64,000 bases of DNA from Deinococcus sedimenti (GCF_014648135.1 NZ_BMQN01000002.1:310001-374000); one strand, 5' to 3'; positions 25,044 to 35,803 are shown, counted from the stretch's first letter. A program made the numbers and translations. The notes: generated by a model from the letters alone, not told the origin.

Positions 25044-25829
25044 TTATCCGTGCCGCACGCGTCCCTGGTACGTGACGATCCGTCCGCCGACGTCGTGAAT
25101 CTGCTTGATGGCGTCCGTGAAGCGGTGCCCGACCTCCTCGGGTTTGTGCGCGTCGCTGCCGAGGACGAAGGGAATGCCGCGTTCGGCGGCGGCGCGCGTC
25201 AGGTCGGGGGCGGGGTACGCCTCCGCGATGGGTTTGCGCCACCCGGCGGTGTTGAAGTCCAGGGCGAGGCCGCGTTCGGCGATGACGTCCAGGGCGTGCA
25301 GCGCGGCGTACCCGTCCGGGTCGCGGTGCCCGAATTTCTTGGGCAGGTCCAGGTGCCCGATGGAGTCGAACAGGCCACTCTTCGCGGCACCCTCGGCCAG
25401 CGCGTAGTAGTCACGGTGCAGGCCGCCCAGGTCGCGGCTGTCGTACTCGGCGATGAATTCCGGGTTGTCGAAACCCCACGCGCCGATGTAGTGGATGCTG
25501 CCGATCACGTAATCCCACGGGTGCGCGCTCAGCACCTCCTCCACGTACCGCTCCGTGCCGGGGTGAAAGTCCGCCTCCAGGCCCAGCCGGATCTCCAGCA
25601 GCCCCGCGAACTCCGCCTGGGCCTCCTGCACGTCCTGCACGTACTGCGCCAGCTGGTCGCGGCGCATCCGCCACGGCGCGTCGTACCACGCGGGCATCGG
25701 CATGTGGTCCGTGAAGCAGATGCCCGCCAGTCCGGCGTCCAGCGCCGCCTGCGCGTACTCGCGTGGGGTGCCGGTGGCGTGCCCGCACAGGGGCGTGTGC
25801 ATGTGCGAATCGAACAGCGGGGCAGTCAT
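25044..25829 (-). CDS. hisK: PHP-family histidinol phosphatase
   Basis: Dephosphorylates histidinol phosphate in histidine synthesis. 261 aa from the ATG at 25829. PHP motifs in order: FDSHMHTPLCGHA (residues ~7-19), FTDHMP, GLEADF, GSIHYI, GHLDL and GSDAHKP. TACCCT lies 6 bases upstream of the ATG (leaderless), which rules out the in-frame GTG two codons earlier. Not near other his genes. Confidence 0.9.
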   Translation of the reverse strand: MTAPLFDSHMHTPLCGHATGTPREYAQAALDAGLAGICFTDHMPMPAWYDAPWRMRRDQLAQYVQDVQEAQAEFAGLLEIRLGLEADFHPGTERYVEEVLSAHPWDYVIGSIHYIGAWGFDNPEFIAEYDSRDLGGLHRDYYALAEGAAKSGLFDSIGHLDLPKKFGHRDPDGYAALHALDVIAERGLALDFNTAGWRKPIAEAYPAPDLTRAAAERGIPFVLGSDAHKPEEVGHRFTDAIKQIHDVGGRIVTYQGRVRHG

Positions 25830-25854
25830 GCCCACAGGGTACGGCAGGGCGCGA

Positions 25855-26448
25855 TCAGCGGGCGTGACAGGTCACGAACCGCAGGGTGACCTCCAGCATG
25901 CCCGCGAGCAGTCCGCCCACCAGCACGTTTCTCACCAGTTCCGTCGGGGAGACCGGGGTCAGAGCGGGCAACAACACGGTGCCGAGCTGCGCGGCCCGCA
26001 CCGCCCATGTCCAGCGCCTCAGGGCCGCTGGGGCGGGGGTGTTTGTCTCGGCGGCGGTCTGGACAGGAGAGAACCACCACGCGGCGGCAAGCACGCCCAG
26101 CGAATTCAGTCCTGTGCCGAGCCGTTCCCCCGGTGCCTCGCTTGCCGCGAGCAGCGCGTACAGGACGCCCCCCACGTTCAGGACGAGCAGCACCCAGCGC
26201 CAGACGCGGAGAGCCTGGGTGCGTGCGGCGGGCTGCTCGGCCGCCTCGACAGAGACCATCCAGCGGGTCAGGTTCGCTGTCAGCCAGATCAGCGGGACCA
26301 TGAACAGAAGAGCCACGATGGGCGCGGTGGGAGGCGCCCCGGTCGGTGCGATGGTCAGCGCGAACTGCACGCCCAGCAGCGTCCACAGCCACCGGCCGGT
26401 CTGCCGCGCGGCCGGGGCAGGTGATCTTTGGCGGTCCTGAATGGTCAC
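25855..26448 (-). CDS. Hypothetical membrane protein
   Basis: 197 aa with five probable membrane segments: ~20-36, ~43-60, ~85-102, ~113-127 and ~150-187. No recognised family. 25 bp upstream of hisK on the same strand; hisK has its own promoter, so no functional link is claimed. TATCCT lies 12 bases before the ATG at 26448. Confidence 0.7.
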   Translation of the reverse strand: MTIQDRQRSPAPAARQTGRWLWTLLGVQFALTIAPTGAPPTAPIVALLFMVPLIWLTANLTRWMVSVEAAEQPAARTQALRVWRWVLLVLNVGGVLYALLAASEAPGERLGTGLNSLGVLAAAWWFSPVQTAAETNTPAPAALRRWTWAVRAAQLGTVLLPALTPVSPTELVRNVLVGGLLAGMLEVTLRFVTCHAR

Positions 26449-26497
26449 CCAGGCAGGATAGGGGAGAAGTCATCCCGGCGCGGGTGAACCTGCGCCC

Positions 26498-27490
26498 TTA
26501 CGCGTCCAGCCAGCCGTCCGGGAAGGGTGCGTTGGGGTGGATGGCCTGCGCGGCGTGCAGCATGACGGCCCAGTCCTCGGGGCGGTAGCGGCGGGACAGG
26601 TGCAGCAGCGTCAGCGCGGGCACCCCAGCCGCGTGGGCGAGGGCGGCGACCTGCGTGACGGTGGTGTGTTCGTGCCGCGTGGCGAGTTCCTGGTCGGCGG
26701 GGGCGTACTGCGCCTCGGCGTACAGCATCTGCACGTCACGCAGCAGCGGCGCGAGGCGGGCGTGCTGCGCGGCGTCCAGCAGGAAGTCCGTGAGGTACGC
26801 GACGCTGTCCCCGGCCTCCCGGTCCAGCAGGGCCGCGCGGAGGTTGTCCGCGTCGTGCGGTTGGCCGTTCACGTCAATCTGTCCGGTCACGCCGCTTTTC
26901 AGGGCGGCCAGCCAGGGGCCGGGACGCAGCCCCAGACCTGTCAGGGCGGCAGTGTTCACGCGCGCCCGGTCGGGTTCGCGCAGGATGAAGCCCAGGCTGC
27001 GCCCGTGGTGCTCCAGTGGGACGGCCTGCACGGTGACTTCCGGGGTAGTGAGGATCGTGCCGTCGTGCGCCCGGGTGCCCGCGTCATGCGCCACGGCGAA
27101 GGTCTCGTGCGCCTCAAACCGGAAGGCCTGCACGTACGTGTCGTGCACGTCATGCACCACCCACTGCCCGCGCAGCTCGGGCGCGTGGTTCCACCAGAAT
27201 CCCTGGAAGCGGTGCCCGAGGATGCGGGCCGTGCCGGGCGGGCCCCAGGCGTGCGTGGGTGCGGGGCGGTCGAAGGTCGCGCGGAAGAAGTCGTCGAAGC
27301 CGCCCACGTGATCCATGTGCAGGTGCGACAGCAGCAGGTGGTCGGTGGCCTGCACCTCCGCGAACGGCAGCGCGTCCAGCACGCGCGCGCCGCAGTCCAG
27401 CAGCAGTCGCGTCTGCCCCTGCCCGCTGTCCGCCACGACCCACAGCGCGTTGTCCTCTGCCGGTCGGCCCAGCACCTGTGACCTCAACAT
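26498..27490 (-). CDS. RNase Z-like metallo-beta-lactamase hydrolase
   Basis: 330 aa from the ATG at 27490. Metallo-beta-lactamase fold with the zinc motif SHLHMDHVGG at ~55-64, LEHHGRSLG near 177, AYLTD near 240, and a late His (RHEHTTV) as in tRNase Z-like proteins. Substrate uncertain: true tRNase Z proteins carry an exosite arm that I cannot identify. CACACT lies 6 bases before the ATG. Confidence 0.82.
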   Translation of the reverse strand: MLRSQVLGRPAEDNALWVVADSGQGQTRLLLDCGARVLDALPFAEVQATDHLLLSHLHMDHVGGFDDFFRATFDRPAPTHAWGPPGTARILGHRFQGFWWNHAPELRGQWVVHDVHDTYVQAFRFEAHETFAVAHDAGTRAHDGTILTTPEVTVQAVPLEHHGRSLGFILREPDRARVNTAALTGLGLRPGPWLAALKSGVTGQIDVNGQPHDADNLRAALLDREAGDSVAYLTDFLLDAAQHARLAPLLRDVQMLYAEAQYAPADQELATRHEHTTVTQVAALAHAAGVPALTLLHLSRRYRPEDWAVMLHAAQAIHPNAPFPDGWLDA

Positions 27491-27566
27491 CCGCCCAGTG
27501 TGCCGCGCCGCGCGGGCCGGACGCATACGCCGACTGGCTTGCAGGTGCCGACGGGGAGATCCAGGG

Positions 27567-28478
27567 TCAGCTGGTGGGTGGCGGGCGGGGCCGCCACCAG
27601 CGACCGCCGAACACGTGCAGGGTCAGGCCCGCGAAGACCAGCAGCGCGCCGATGGCCTTGCCGGGCGGGAACGCCTCCTGGTAGGCCAGGGCGCTGGCGA
27701 TCAGGCCGAACACCGGCACCATCAGCGACAGGGGCGCCACGCGCGCGGCGCCGTGCCGCTGGATCAGGACGGACCACAGCCCGAACCCCAGCACGGTGTT
27801 CCCGACGCCCATGTACAGGATCGCCGCCCAGAACCCCCAGCCCCTGTGCGTCAGGGTGTGGCCCACGGCGTCCCACCCGCCGGTCAGGCCCGCCAGCAGC
27901 GTCAGCGGGATGGGGGGGATCAGGGCGCTCCAGACGACCAGGGACAGCATGTTCGCGCCGCCCGAGGCCCGCACCACGAGGTTGCTGCCCGCCCAGCCCA
28001 GCGCGGCCAGCAGCGTCAGGATCAGGCTGACCAGGGGGAGGTCCCCGCCGGATAGCGCGCCGATGACGGCCATGCCGCCGAACGCGGCCGTCATCCCGGC
28101 GGCCTGCCAGGGCTGGATGCGTTCCCCGAGGAGACGGGCGGCCAGGATCGCGGTGAAGAACGCCTGCATCTGCATGAGCAGCGAGCCCAGGCCCGCGCTC
28201 ATGCCCAGCTGGATGGCGAGGTACAGCAGGCCGAACTGCACGACGCCCACCAGCAGCCCGTAGCCCCACAGCAGCCGCGCGGGCAGCTGCGGGCGAGGGA
28301 CGAAGAACACGGCGGGCAGCGCGGCCACCGCGAAGCGCAGCGCGGCCACCAGCAGCGGGGGGGCCTCCGCGACACTCCACTTGATCACGATGAAGTTCAC
28401 GCCCCAGATACCTGTGATGAGCAGGGCCAGCAGCAGCGCGCGGGCGTTCAGGGGAGGCAGGGGCGCGTGGGCGCTCAT
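27567..28478 (-). CDS. EamA/DMT-family transporter
   Basis: 303 aa, ten predicted membrane segments in two EamA repeats. The first repeat has LITGIWGVNFIVIKWSV (~21-37); the second has ALGWAGSNLVVRASG. YdcZ/RhaT-like DMT exporters move amino acids or metabolites; substrate unknown. ATG at 28478 follows TACACT by 8 bases; the open frame upstream of it is non-coding. Confidence 0.88.
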   Translation of the reverse strand: MSAHAPLPPLNARALLLALLITGIWGVNFIVIKWSVAEAPPLLVAALRFAVAALPAVFFVPRPQLPARLLWGYGLLVGVVQFGLLYLAIQLGMSAGLGSLLMQMQAFFTAILAARLLGERIQPWQAAGMTAAFGGMAVIGALSGGDLPLVSLILTLLAALGWAGSNLVVRASGGANMLSLVVWSALIPPIPLTLLAGLTGGWDAVGHTLTHRGWGFWAAILYMGVGNTVLGFGLWSVLIQRHGAARVAPLSLMVPVFGLIASALAYQEAFPPGKAIGALLVFAGLTLHVFGGRWWRPRPPPTS

Positions 28479-28641
28479 TGGGCGGGAGTGTACGCCCGAT
28501 TCGGCCACTGCGTTCGCATATCCGGGACAGTGGAACTTTCGCTTGCGCGACAGGGGGGTGTTACAGTAGCGCAGCACCATACAACCCAGGCCAGCACCTG
28601 CCGGAGCCCACCCGGACGGGTACTTCGCCGCTGGAGGATCC

Positions 28642-30639
28642 ATGCATAAAGGTCTGTCCGTCTCCCTGCTCAGCGCCGCCCTGCTCCTCGCATCCTGCTC
28701 GCAGACCCCCACCGCACCCCAGGCCGCCCCCGCGACCGGCACCGGCACGCTGGTCGCCACCGCCGACGAGTGCAGCACCTTCCAGCAGTACCCGGTCGTC
28801 GTGTCCCGCATCGACTTCAAGACCCAGCGCGACTGGCTGGACATCGTCAAGACCTTCGAACCCGTCGGCGGCGGCCTGGAAGACGGCTACGTGCTCCTCG
28901 ACGTCGGGCAGGCGGACTTCGAGCGGCTGCGCGTGACCGGCATGACCCGCGGCTGGACCGTGAAGATCGACCGCGCCGAGACCGAACGTCACAGCGCCTC
29001 CCTGAAGAACCCCCTGGGTGCCCTGAGCATCAGCGGCTACAGCTGCTACCGCACCGTCGAGGAAACCTACGCCAGCGCGCAGGGCCTCGCCACGCAGTAC
29101 CCGAACCTCGCCAGCTGGAGCAGCATCGGGTCCTCCTGGCTGAAGAGCAAGGGACGCGGCGGGTACGACATGAACGTCCTGAAACTCACGAACAAGAGCA
29201 CCACGGGCACCAAACCCCGCCTGCTCATCACGGCGTCCATCCACGCGCGCGAGTACACCCCCGCCGAACTCAGCACCCGCTTCGCGGAGTACCTGCTCGC
29301 CAACTACGGCAAGGACGCCGACGTCACCTGGATGCTCGACACGCAGGAAGTCTGGCTGGTCCTCCAGAGCAACCCGGACGGCCGCAAGAAAGCCGAGGCC
29401 GGCGCGTCATGGCGCAAGAACGTGAACGACACGCAGGCGTGCAGCAACGGCCTGTACGGCGTGGACCTGAACCGCAACTTCAACTACGCCTGGGGCACCG
29501 GCGGGTCCAGCGCCGACCCCTGCAACGAGACGTACAAGGGCACCGCCGCCGCCAGCGAAATCGAGACGCAGAACCTCCAGAACCTCATCCGGGCGGCGTT
29601 CGCGGACAACCGCGGCCCGGCCCGCACCGACGCCGCACCCAACACGACCAGCGGCATCTACATGGACATCCACAGCTATTCCCAGCTGGTCCTGTGGCCC
29701 TGGGGGGACACCACCACCGTCGCCCCCAACGGCACGCAGATGCAGAGCCTGGGCCGTAAATTTGCGTACTTCAACGGCTACACCCCGGAACAGAGCGTCG
29801 GGCTGTACCCCACCAGCGGCACCACCGACGACTTCGCGTACGGCGAACTGGGTGTCCCCGCGTACACCATCGAACTGGGCACCGCGTTCTTCGAGTCGTG
29901 CAGCACCTTCACCGGCACCACCCTGCCCAAGAACCAGGCGGCCCTTCTGTACGCCCTGCGCGTCGCCCGCCAGCCGTACACCATGGGCAGCGGCCCGGAC
30001 AGCGTCACCCTGAACGCACCCGCCAGCGTCGCCACGGGCGCCAGCTTCACCCTGAGCGCCAGCGCCACGAACACCCGCTTCAACACCAGCAACGGCGCCG
30101 AACCCACCCGCACGATTACCAGCGCGGAGTACTTCATCGACACGCCCCCCTGGGCCGGCGGGACCGCCCGGGCCATGACCGCTGCGGACGGCACGTTCAA
30201 CGCTGCCACCGAGAGCGTGCAGGCCAGCGTGTCCACCACCGGCCTCAGCGCCGGGAAGCACACCGTGTACGTCCGCGCGAAGAACAACAACGGCACCTAC
30301 GGCCCGGTGTCCGCGCTGTTCGTCACGGTCGGCGCGACCACCGGCACGACCACCACGTACACCGGCACGCTCGCCGCCGCCGGGAACGCCTACCAGACGT
30401 CTGCCAGCGGCTTCACGTACGCGGGCGGCACCCTGAAAGGCAACCTGACCGGCCCCACCGGCACCGACTACGACCTGTACCTGCAGAAACTCTCCGGCAC
30501 CACCTGGACGCAGGTCGCCGCCAGCGAGGGCAGCACCAGCACCGAGGCCATCAACTACGCCGCCGCGAGCGGCACATACCGCTGGCGCGTGTACGCCTAC
30601 AGCGGCAGCGGCAGCTACAGCCTGACGGAAACGAAGTAA
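28642..30639 (+). CDS. M14 zinc carboxypeptidase lipoprotein
   Basis: 665 aa. Lipobox LLASC (Cys19). Residues ~50-115 form a propeptide-like region, ~130-440 the M14 peptidase: zinc ligands H201 and E204 (SIHAREYTP), H344 (MDIHSYSQL), NPDG near 244, DLNRNF at 275-280 and catalytic E411 (YTIELG). Ig-like segment ~450-555 and C-terminal PPC domain ~570-665. It resembles secreted carboxypeptidase T. Likely for external peptide nutrition. ATG at 28642 has TGGAGGA. Confidence 0.92.
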   Translation: MHKGLSVSLLSAALLLASCSQTPTAPQAAPATGTGTLVATADECSTFQQYPVVVSRIDFKTQRDWLDIVKTFEPVGGGLEDGYVLLDVGQADFERLRVTGMTRGWTVKIDRAETERHSASLKNPLGALSISGYSCYRTVEETYASAQGLATQYPNLASWSSIGSSWLKSKGRGGYDMNVLKLTNKSTTGTKPRLLITASIHAREYTPAELSTRFAEYLLANYGKDADVTWMLDTQEVWLVLQSNPDGRKKAEAGASWRKNVNDTQACSNGLYGVDLNRNFNYAWGTGGSSADPCNETYKGTAAASEIETQNLQNLIRAAFADNRGPARTDAAPNTTSGIYMDIHSYSQLVLWPWGDTTTVAPNGTQMQSLGRKFAYFNGYTPEQSVGLYPTSGTTDDFAYGELGVPAYTIELGTAFFESCSTFTGTTLPKNQAALLYALRVARQPYTMGSGPDSVTLNAPASVATGASFTLSASATNTRFNTSNGAEPTRTITSAEYFIDTPPWAGGTARAMTAADGTFNAATESVQASVSTTGLSAGKHTVYVRAKNNNGTYGPVSALFVTVGATTGTTTTYTGTLAAAGNAYQTSASGFTYAGGTLKGNLTGPTGTDYDLYLQKLSGTTWTQVAASEGSTSTEAINYAAASGTYRWRVYAYSGSGSYSLTETK

Positions 30640-30716
30640 GGGAGTGGGTTGTGGGCCGTGGGCTGTAGGACCAGCGCTGTTCTCCCACAACCGACACCCC
30701 ACATCCCACACCCCCC
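30640..30716. repeat. GTGGG / CCCAC low-complexity inverted runs
   Basis: GGGAGTGGGTTGTGGGCC just after the carboxypeptidase stop and TCTCCCACAACC ... CCCCACATCCCACACC further on are rough inverse complements. Member of the dispersed AGTGGG/CCCACT family. Confidence 0.55.
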
Positions 30717-30740
30717 TTCTGCATGTCCAGTCATCCGGAA

Positions 30741-30753
30741 TGCATATTCATGC
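30741..30753. promoter_or_regulatory. ARG-box-like operator upstream of argF
   Basis: TGCATATTCATGC fits the ArgR half-site palindrome TGMATAWWNATKCA at all but the last position. It lies about 41 bp upstream of the argF -10 (TATACT, 30794-30799). ArgR control is the expected function. Confidence 0.45.
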
Positions 30754-30807
30754 GTGACCCGCGTGGGGTGATCCTGCGCCAACCGGAAGCGGGTATACTC
30801 CTCGCCT

Positions 30808-31890
<1,083 letters not shown>

Positions 31891-31921
31891 ACCGGATTTT
31901 GTCTTGAGCCTATCCTCGCAC

Positions 31922-31961
31922 GGAACGCCTCCGCGCACTAGACCCTGAAAAGGGGCGTTCC
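31922..31961 (+). terminator. Hairpin after argF
   Basis: GGAACGCC (31922-31929) / GGCGTTCC (31954-31961), 8-bp stem, 24-nt loop, no clear T tract. Possible terminator. Confidence 0.4.
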
Positions 31962-32024
31962 AGACGAGGAAAACGCTGATTACACTGGCGCTCCTGTCCA
32001 GACCGGACAGCGCAGGAGGTCAGC

Positions 32025-32675
32025 ATGGCAGAGTACGCAATCATCGAGCGGCCCGTCGGCGTCAGTGTGTTCGGTTCATCCCTGAAGCGCGTACCACCCG
32101 ACCGGGCCGTGCTGAACTTCGCAGTGCGACACACCGATCCGGACGCGAAACAGGCCTACGCCAGAACGCAGGCAGACATGCTGACCATCGCCGCGCATCT
32201 GAACGGAGAGTCCAGCATGACCTACGGTCAGAGCGGCATCGAACTGTACCTGTGTGAGCGGTCCCGGCGGGACGAGTCCAGTCCAGCTCCATACGAGGCG
32301 CGTGTGAACTTCGAGGTTCACCTGACCGACCTGGCCCGCCTCGAACATCTCATGACCGATCTGGTGGCGCTGCACGTCCATCACTTCACGTCCACACGGT
32401 TCACGACCTCCCGCCTGCGCGACATCCGGCAACAGGTCCGCCGCGAAGCCGTGAAGGCCGCGACGGAAAAGGCCATGCTGTACGTCGAGGAAACCGGTGT
32501 CTCACTGGGCCGCCTGCTGCACATTCAGGACCTCAACCCGGATCAGTTGAAACGCCACAGCGGCCACACCCCCGCACCCATCCTCGACGATCTGCTGGTC
32601 ACGCCGGATATATCCCTGCATCCCAACTCCGTCACGGTCGGCGCGGCCGTCACCCTCGTCTACGCCCTGACCTGA
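32025..32675 (+). CDS. SIMPL/DUF541-like protein without signal peptide
   Basis: 216 aa. Pattern of SIMPL (DUF541) proteins: GVSVFGSSLKRVPPDRAVLNFAV at start, alternation of strands, the QQVRREAVKAATEKA helix (~147-161) and VTVGAAVTLVYAL end. Most relatives are exported; this has no signal peptide, so it is predicted to be cytoplasmic. TACACT at 31981 and GCAGGAGG before the ATG. First gene of the run leading to argC. Function unknown. Confidence 0.7.
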   Translation: MAEYAIIERPVGVSVFGSSLKRVPPDRAVLNFAVRHTDPDAKQAYARTQADMLTIAAHLNGESSMTYGQSGIELYLCERSRRDESSPAPYEARVNFEVHLTDLARLEHLMTDLVALHVHHFTSTRFTTSRLRDIRQQVRREAVKAATEKAMLYVEETGVSLGRLLHIQDLNPDQLKRHSGHTPAPILDDLLVTPDISLHPNSVTVGAAVTLVYALT

Positions 32676-32682
32676 GGTCCCC

Positions 32683-33201
32683 ATGACCATCCTGCACACT
32701 TCCCGTCTGACCCTCCGGCCCCTGACGCCGGACGACCTGCCACGCGTGCTGGCGTACCGGAACGACCCGGAGGTCGCCCGGTATCAGGGCTGGCCGCTGC
32801 CCGCCACGCCGGACAGTGTGGCGGGGCCCGTGTCGGACGCGCCGCTGGGGGCGCCCGGCTGGGTGCAGCGTGCCGTCACCCTGACCAGTGGTGAACTGGT
32901 GGGGGACGTGGGCCTGAACACGCAGGGGCCGCAGGCGGAACTCGGCGTGACGCTCGCCCGCAGCGCGCAGGGGCACGGGTACGCCCGCGAGGCCCTGCAC
33001 GCCCTCGTCACCCACGCGTTCGCGGACCTGGGCCTGCACCGCGTCCACGCCAGCATCGACCCGCGCAACACGGCGGTCGCAGGCCTGCTGACCCGTCTGG
33101 GCTTCCGGCACGAGGGGACCAGCCTCCAGAGTTACCGGCACCGGGGCGAGTGGACCGACGACGCCCTGTACGCCGTCCTGGCCGCCGAGTGGACCGCGTG
33201 A
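32683..33201 (+). CDS. GNAT acetyltransferase (RimJ-like)
   Basis: 172 aa, N-acetyltransferase fold: start LTLRPLTPDDLPRVLAYRN, the acetyl-CoA loop LARSAQGHGYAREAL near residue 88-102 (Q/R-x-x-G-x-G/A), and LGLHRVHASIDPRNTAV typical of RimJ/RimL-type. Substrate unknown. Starts 7 bp after the SIMPL stop with GAGGT; its stop overlaps the Nudix GTG start (GTGA). Confidence 0.85.
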   Translation: MTILHTSRLTLRPLTPDDLPRVLAYRNDPEVARYQGWPLPATPDSVAGPVSDAPLGAPGWVQRAVTLTSGELVGDVGLNTQGPQAELGVTLARSAQGHGYAREALHALVTHAFADLGLHRVHASIDPRNTAVAGLLTRLGFRHEGTSLQSYRHRGEWTDDALYAVLAAEWTA

Positions 33202-33710
33202 CCGGGATCGCGGAGTGGCTGGACGTCGTGAACGAGCACGACGAGGTCATCGGTCAGGCTACCCGCGAGGATGCCTACGCGCGCGGCCTGACCGTCCGCG
33301 TCATCAACGCCTTCCTGATCAACCGCGCGGGCCAGTTGTGGATTCCGCGCCGCACCGCGCACAAACGCCTGTTCCCCGGCTGCCTCGACATGAGCGTCGG
33401 CGGACACGTCGAGCGCGGCGAAACCTACGAGCAGGCGTTCCGGCGCGAGACGCAGGAGGAACTGAACCTGAACGTGGACGACCTCCCCTGGCAGCAGATC
33501 GCCGCACTCGGACCGCGCGACGGCCTGAGTGCTTTCATGCACGTGTACGAACTGCGCCGCGACGACCCGCCTACCTTCAACCCGGACGATTTCAGCAGCG
33601 CGCAGTGGTTCACGTCCGCCGAACTCATCCTGCGCATCGAACAGGGCGACCCCGCCAAGGGCGACCTGAAGCGCCTCGTACAGCTGTGCTACGGAGTGGG
33701 CCATGCGTGA
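33198..33710 (+). CDS. Nudix hydrolase (YfcD/IDI-like)
   Basis: 170 aa from the GTG at 33198, overlapping the GNAT stop by 4 bases. N-terminal WLDVVNEHDEVIGQ and FLINRAGQLWIPRR as in IPP-isomerase-like Nudix proteins; the Nudix box GGHVERGETYEQAF-RRETQEEL (positions ~73-94) is complete. Substrate not predictable. Overlaps the next ATG. Confidence 0.88.
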   Translation: MTGIAEWLDVVNEHDEVIGQATREDAYARGLTVRVINAFLINRAGQLWIPRRTAHKRLFPGCLDMSVGGHVERGETYEQAFRRETQEELNLNVDDLPWQQIAALGPRDGLSAFMHVYELRRDDPPTFNPDDFSSAQWFTSAELILRIEQGDPAKGDLKRLVQLCYGVGHA

Positions 33711-34029
33711 CGCGCCGTTCCTGCTCGCCCGCCTCCATTTGCCGGAGGAGCGGACGACGTCGTTCATCTACCGGCGATTCGAGGACAACGTGGGCGCGAT
33801 GGACGGCAGCGTCTTCAGCTTCCAGCGCACCGGAGAGCCGGTGAACGCGTACGCGTGGTGGGAGAACCATGACCCGGAGGTGATCGGGCGAGGCGGGCAC
33901 GGCGTGATCCGCATCATGCCCATGACCCCGGACCTCTGGACGCACCTGAAGCCCGGAACGTCCCTGGCTATGACTCATGAACGCCTGCACGCGCAGGTCA
34001 CTCAGTCTCTGATGGAGAATCAAGCATGA
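33703..34029 (+). CDS. Hypothetical protein, coupled to argC
   Basis: 108 aa, not recognised; no signal or membrane segment. Contains [20 protein letters not shown] and [14 protein letters not shown] at 33703 overlaps the Nudix stop by 8 bases, and its own stop overlaps the argC ATG by 4, so it is translationally coupled on both sides. That placement and clean codon use argue for a real gene. Confidence 0.7.
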   Translation: MRDAPFLLARLHLPEERTTSFIYRRFEDNVGAMDGSVFSFQRTGEPVNAYAWWENHDPEVIGRGGHGVIRIMPMTPDLWTHLKPGTSLAMTHERLHAQVTQSLMENQA

Positions 34030-34949
34030 CAGTCCCCAAGGTATTTATCGACGGTGAGGCCGGAACGACGGGCCTGCAGATCCGCTCCCGGCTGGAGGGC
34101 CGGGCGGATATCGAGTTGCTGAGCATCGACCCGGCGCGGCGGAAAGATGCGGACGCGCGGGCGGAGTTGCTGAACGCGGCGGACGTGTCGATCCTGTGCC
34201 TGCATGACGACGCGGCGCGCGAGGCGGTCACGTTGACGACGAACCCGGCCGCGCGGCTACTGGATGCGAGCACGGCGCACCGGGTGAATCCGGCGTGGGT
34301 GTTCGGCTTCCCGGAGTTGAACGCGGGGCAGGCGGACGCGATCCGCGCGGCGCGCTTCGTGGCGAACCCCGGCTGTTACAGCACCGGGGCGATCTCGCTG
34401 CTGGCCCCGCTGACGGCCGCGGGCCTGATCCCGGCGAACTTCCCGGTCAGCATCCAGGGGTACAGCGGCTACACGGGTGGGGGCCGGGCGCTGGTGGACG
34501 CGCACGAGAAGGGTGAGGCTCATCCGATGAAGGGCGCGTTCCTGAGTTACGCGCTGGGGCTGGGGCACAAGCACATCCCCGAGACGATGCGGTACGGGGG
34601 CCTGAGCCGCACGCCGATCTTCACGCCGAACGTGGGCGCGTGGGCGCAGGGCATGACCGTGACCATCCCGCTGCACCTGCAAGAGCTGGGTACCACGCCG
34701 GACGCGCTGCACGCGGCACTGAAGGGTCACTACGCCGGGCAGCGGTTCGTGCGGGTGTTCGAGATGAGTGCCAACCCGGAGGTGCTGGACCCGCAGACCC
34801 TGAACGGCACGAACGACCTGGAGCTGTTCGTGTACCCGTCCACGGACGGCGAGCGGGCGCTGCTGGTCGCGCGGCTGGACAACCTCGGGAAGGGCGCGGG
34901 CGGCGCGGCGGTGCAGAACCTGAACCTCATGCTGGGTCTGGAGGGCTGA
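34026..34949 (+). CDS. argC: N-acetyl-gamma-glutamyl-phosphate reductase, type 2
   Basis: Third step of arginine (or LysW-linked lysine) synthesis. 307 aa, the shorter ArgC2-type: [17 protein letters not shown] at start, catalytic Cys in NPGCYSTG near residue 115, GYSGYTGGG, and HKHIPE. Coupled by ATGA overlap to the 108-aa ORF and followed 1 bp later by the shikimate dehydrogenase-like gene. LysW-dependent lysine synthesis uses LysY, a type 1 relative, so arginine is the more likely pathway. Confidence 0.88.
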   Translation: MTVPKVFIDGEAGTTGLQIRSRLEGRADIELLSIDPARRKDADARAELLNAADVSILCLHDDAAREAVTLTTNPAARLLDASTAHRVNPAWVFGFPELNAGQADAIRAARFVANPGCYSTGAISLLAPLTAAGLIPANFPVSIQGYSGYTGGGRALVDAHEKGEAHPMKGAFLSYALGLGHKHIPETMRYGGLSRTPIFTPNVGAWAQGMTVTIPLHLQELGTTPDALHAALKGHYAGQRFVRVFEMSANPEVLDPQTLNGTNDLELFVYPSTDGERALLVARLDNLGKGAGGAAVQNLNLMLGLEG

Positions 34950-34950
34950 G

Positions 34951-35787
34951 GTGGCGTCCGGCGCGAGCAAGCTGGACATCAATCGGGGCACGACACTCTG
35001 CATGAGCGTGTCGGCCCGTCCGAGCAACTTCGGGACACGCTTTCACAATCACCTGTACGCGGCGCTGGGCCTGGATTTCGTGTACAAGGCCTTCGGCGTG
35101 CAGGACATCACGGGGGTGGTGGCGGGCATCCGGGCGCTGGGCGTGCGGGGCTGCGCGGTCAGCATGCCGTTCAAGGAGGCGGTGATTCCGCTGCTGGACG
35201 AACTGGACGCCTCGGCGGCGGCCATCGGGTCGGTGAACACCATCGTAAACACGGACGGCTACCTGAAGGCGTTCAATACGGATTACACCGCCATTCAGCT
35301 GCTGATCGAGCGGCACGCGCTGAACCGGGACGCACGGGTGGTCCTGCGCGGCAGTGGCGGCATGGGGAAGGCCGTGGCGAGCGCCCTGCGGGACGCGGGC
35401 TTCACGCGTGGCGTGATCGTCGCCCGCAACGAGGCCGCCGGGCGGGCACTGGCGGCGCGCTGCGGCTGGGACTGGCACCCCACGACGCCCGACGTGCAGG
35501 GCGGCGACCTGCTCGTGAATGTCACGCCGATCGGCATGACGGGCGGCGCGGAAGAGCACGACCTGGCCTTCACGCCTGACGCCATCGCGCGGGCGGGCAC
35601 GGTGTTCGACGTGGTCGCCCTCCCCAGCGAGACGCCCCTGATCATGGAGGCCCGGCGGCAGGGCAAACCCGTCGTGACCGGGCTGGAGGTCGTGGCGTTG
35701 CAGGCGCTGGAGCAGTTCGTGCTGTACACGGGTGTGCGCCCCTCGGACGAGCAGGTTCAGGCGGCCGTCGAGTTCGCACGGACCTGA
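34951..35787 (+). CDS. Shikimate dehydrogenase-like protein
   Basis: 278 aa. Resembles the HI0607-type subgroup (SDH-like) of the AroE family: NFGTRFHNHLYAALGLDFVYKAF, GCAVSMPFKEAVIPLLDELD with the catalytic Lys, NTDYTA with the Asp, and nucleotide-binding VLRGSGGMGKA. SDH-like enzymes are slower on shikimate and their physiological role is unclear. GTG at 34951 has GGAGG at the argC end. Convergent with scpA. Confidence 0.82.
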   Translation: MASGASKLDINRGTTLCMSVSARPSNFGTRFHNHLYAALGLDFVYKAFGVQDITGVVAGIRALGVRGCAVSMPFKEAVIPLLDELDASAAAIGSVNTIVNTDGYLKAFNTDYTAIQLLIERHALNRDARVVLRGSGGMGKAVASALRDAGFTRGVIVARNEAAGRALAARCGWDWHPTTPDVQGGDLLVNVTPIGMTGGAEEHDLAFTPDAIARAGTVFDVVALPSETPLIMEARRQGKPVVTGLEVVALQALEQFVLYTGVRPSDEQVQAAVEFART

Positions 35788-35803
35788 CTCGCAGGAAAGA
35801 CGT

